DNA from: Microbacterium esteraromaticum
GTDB taxonomy: Bacteria; Actinomycetota; Actinomycetes; Actinomycetales; Microbacteriaceae
Assembly: GCF_900163815.1 (NCBI RefSeq)
Contig: NZ_FUKO01000010.1
Coordinates: forward strand, 1-41,048
DNA length: 41,048 bases
Direction: 5' to 3'
Part shown: piece after piece, positions 39,822 to 41,048 of the stretch
Layout of the letters: every line of letters begins with the position of its first letter
Numbering within the stretch: position 1 is the first letter of the stretch
The notes under the pieces: model-generated
The model's database searches: none
The model's input: the letters and a program-made list of their open reading frames with translations, nothing else
What the model was told of the DNA's origin: nothing
Made by a program: the position numbers and the translations under genes

Positions 39822-39972
39822 GCATCCGTACTGGGGACGGATGCGAATGGCTTGCCTGGCAGGTGGCAGTGGACGGGCCCGTCCGCACACACTTTGCCGC
39901 CCGCGGCGTCCTCCTCCGACTCCGCGTGGAGGAGGTTCGGCGATGGCTGGGGAGCCGCCGAACCACCTCCAC
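39822..39972 (+). other. Two strong hairpins in a divergent intergenic region
   Basis: Hairpin 1 pairs GCATCCGT (39822-39829) with ACGGATGC (39837-39844). Hairpin 2 has 17-nt arms (39926-39942 and 39956-39972) with a single A-A mismatch. A TAGATT (-10-like) lies at about 39800. This could be a small RNA or a regulatory element; the rest of 39767-40017 shows only a -10-like TAGACT just before the 40018 gene. Confidence 0.45.
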
Positions 39973-40017
39973 TCACCCCCGGCGTAGACTGGTGAGGTCG
40001 CCGATCCGAGGACTGTC

Positions 40018-40653
40018 ATGCCCGCACCTTCCCGCCCGTTCACTGCGCGTCACGTGCAGTTGTGCCGTGCTGCGCTGGCGGCGGTCGCTGCCGTCATGAT
40101 CACGTTCTCGCCGGATCACTCCGCTGTCGTCGGTCTTTCGGTCTTCGGGGGCTTCGCGATCGCGACCGCACTGGTGCTCGTGCTCGCTGCGGTGATCATC
40201 TACCCGAGCGGCAGGCGCTGGCCGGCCCTGATCATGAGCGGTTTCTCGTTCGTGCTCGGCATGACCGCCAGCATCCCGGCACTGCGTTCCGACGATCTGT
40301 TCTTCATCACGGTCATCAGCTGGGCGGCCGTGACCGGAGTGGTCGAGCTGATCGCCGGCATCCGGTTCAAGGGAACCGATGGCGCACGCGATGCGATCAC
40401 CCTCGGCGCCGCGGGTCTGCTGCTCGCCGTTCTGCTGCTGGCCGTTCCGGCCGGATTCGCGCAGGAGTACACGGTCGAGCAGGGCGGCACGTTCTCACTC
40501 ACCGGCATCATCCTGGGTGTCGGACTCTTCGGCGGCTATGCCGCAATCGTGGCGGTATTCCTCGGCATTGCGGGGCTCACCCCCGCTGCCAAGAAGAACG
40601 CTCAGACGGATGCTGGGGCCGACCGCCTGGCCGACCATGGAGGATACGCATGA
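40018..40653 (+). CDS. Six-helix membrane protein, possibly HdeD/DUF308-like
   Basis: 211 aa. Six hydrophobic helices are visible (RAALAAVAAVMITFS; VFGGFAIATALVLVLAAVII; PALIMSGFSFVLGMTASIPA; DLFFITVISWAAVTGVVELIAGI; AITLGAAGLLLAVLLLAVPAG; GIILGVGLFGGYAAIVAVFLG). The arrangement of helix pairs with VTGVVELIAGIRFKG recalls HdeD/DUF308 proteins, but the match is loose. The stop overlaps the next gene (ATGA at 40650-40653), so the two are co-translated and may work together. No strong ribosome site is seen for the ATG. Confidence 0.65.
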   Translation: MPAPSRPFTARHVQLCRAALAAVAAVMITFSPDHSAVVGLSVFGGFAIATALVLVLAAVIIYPSGRRWPALIMSGFSFVLGMTASIPALRSDDLFFITVISWAAVTGVVELIAGIRFKGTDGARDAITLGAAGLLLAVLLLAVPAGFAQEYTVEQGGTFSLTGIILGVGLFGGYAAIVAVFLGIAGLTPAAKKNAQTDAGADRLADHGGYA

Positions 40654-41048
40654 CCGACCAGAAGCCGACGCGACGCGAGATTCTGCGTCCGCTGCACCTC
40701 GTGGGAATCGCGCTGGTGTGCGGCATCTTCGGCATGGTGGTGACTCTCGTCTCCACCGGCGCCTTCACCACGCGCGTCAACCGCGCGATCGCACAGGGCA
40801 CCTACGAGGGGCTCACCCCCGTTGCTCTCGGGCTCGTCGTCGGCGGGGCGAGTTTCATCATCACCCTGCTCGGACTCGCGATGCTCATGCTCGCCGTCGA
40901 CCCGGCAGATGTCACCAAGCGCGTCGACCGTCCCGTCCTGTTCGATGCCGAAAGCCCCGCAGACGCCCCCGCGACGCCTGCTGCCGCTGCCAGCGATGCG
41001 GATGCTGCTGCTGATGCGGCTGCCCCCGATGCCGACCCCGGCGACCCC
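40650..41048 (+). CDS. Membrane protein, 3' end outside the window
   Basis: 133 codons remain open at the window end. ATG 40650 follows GGAGG (40639-40643) at 6 nt and overlaps the previous stop. Two membrane helices are visible (LHLVGIALVCGIFGMVVTLV; LTPVALGLVVGGASFIITLLGLAMLML), then an Ala/Asp/Pro-rich region (ASDADAAADAAAPDADPGD). In relatives such a protein usually ends soon after; the end here is not seen. Function unknown, paired with the six-helix protein upstream. Confidence 0.7.
   Translation, partial: MTDQKPTRREILRPLHLVGIALVCGIFGMVVTLVSTGAFTTRVNRAIAQGTYEGLTPVALGLVVGGASFIITLLGLAMLMLAVDPADVTKRVDRPVLFDAESPADAPATPAAAASDADAAADAAAPDADPGDP

Noticed and set aside
1..41048. tRNA, rRNA, prophage or insertion sequence
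   Set aside because: No cloverleaf, rRNA core, transposase, integrase or phage structural protein could be recognised in any gap or frame.

Overview
The window looks like chromosomal DNA of a high-GC Gram-positive bacterium, most likely a Microbacteriaceae member close to Microbacterium. This is judged from the very high GC, third-position GC/C codon use, GTG starts, leaderless TANNNT promoters and the gene order cca ... rpsF-ssb-rpsR-rplI ... dnaB, which in Actinobacteria lies not far from oriC. No phage, transposase, integrase, CRISPR array, rRNA or tRNA was seen. All identifications come from reading the sequence and translated proteins; no database search was run.

Layout. 1-1614: a repeat-rich intergenic stretch, then the tRNA CCA-adding enzyme. 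1759-7318: a complete peptide ABC importer (lipoprotein SBP, two permeases, one fused double ATPase) with a strong hairpin after the SBP gene. 7360-8180: a PIN toxin and ribbon-helix-helix antitoxin with a four-half-site operator. 8243-11657 (minus): two paralogous membrane proteins of unknown function behind a third unknown gene, with a REP-like palindrome at a gene junction. 11718-12702: a small beta-rich protein and an Lrp/AsnC regulator. 12853-18100: a second complete peptide importer with two separate ATPases, divergent from the Lrp regulator that may control it.

18266-19902: the ribosomal/replication operon rpsF-ssb-rpsR-rplI, ended by an intrinsic terminator and an 81-bp nested palindrome. 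20189-22937 (minus): a surface-protein locus between rplI and dnaB. It encodes a secreted V/T/A-rich protein and a protein with seven cysteine-free chaplin-like repeats, a PGTD wall-spanning linker and an LAXTG-type sortase signal. 23097-23296: a cluster of DnaA boxes in front of dnaB (23450). 24846-34791: mostly single-gene housekeeping and envelope functions: HEAT-like protein, a racemase gene broken by an amber codon, AI-2E transporter, cupredoxin lipoprotein, DUF2231-Rieske protein, SulP transporter, histidine phosphatase, J-domain protein, 59-aa membrane protein, alpha/beta hydrolase and MATE exporter.

34818-41048: repeats, a small membrane protein, a long membrane-anchored LxxG heptad-repeat rod, a PadR-HAAS regulatory pair with a clear promoter/operator, an HTH regulator, and two membrane genes of which the last runs off the window.

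Three themes cross the window. (1) At least eight genes start exactly 6 nt after a TANNNT -10 box, i.e. probably on leaderless mRNAs. (2) The octamer GGATGCTG/CAGCATCC is strongly over-represented and brings rare codons with it. (3) Several intergenic regions hold short phrases repeated at about 19-20 bp spacing and/or in inverted copies. The best candidate for an undescribed system is the chaplin-like, sortase-anchored surface locus at 20189-22937.
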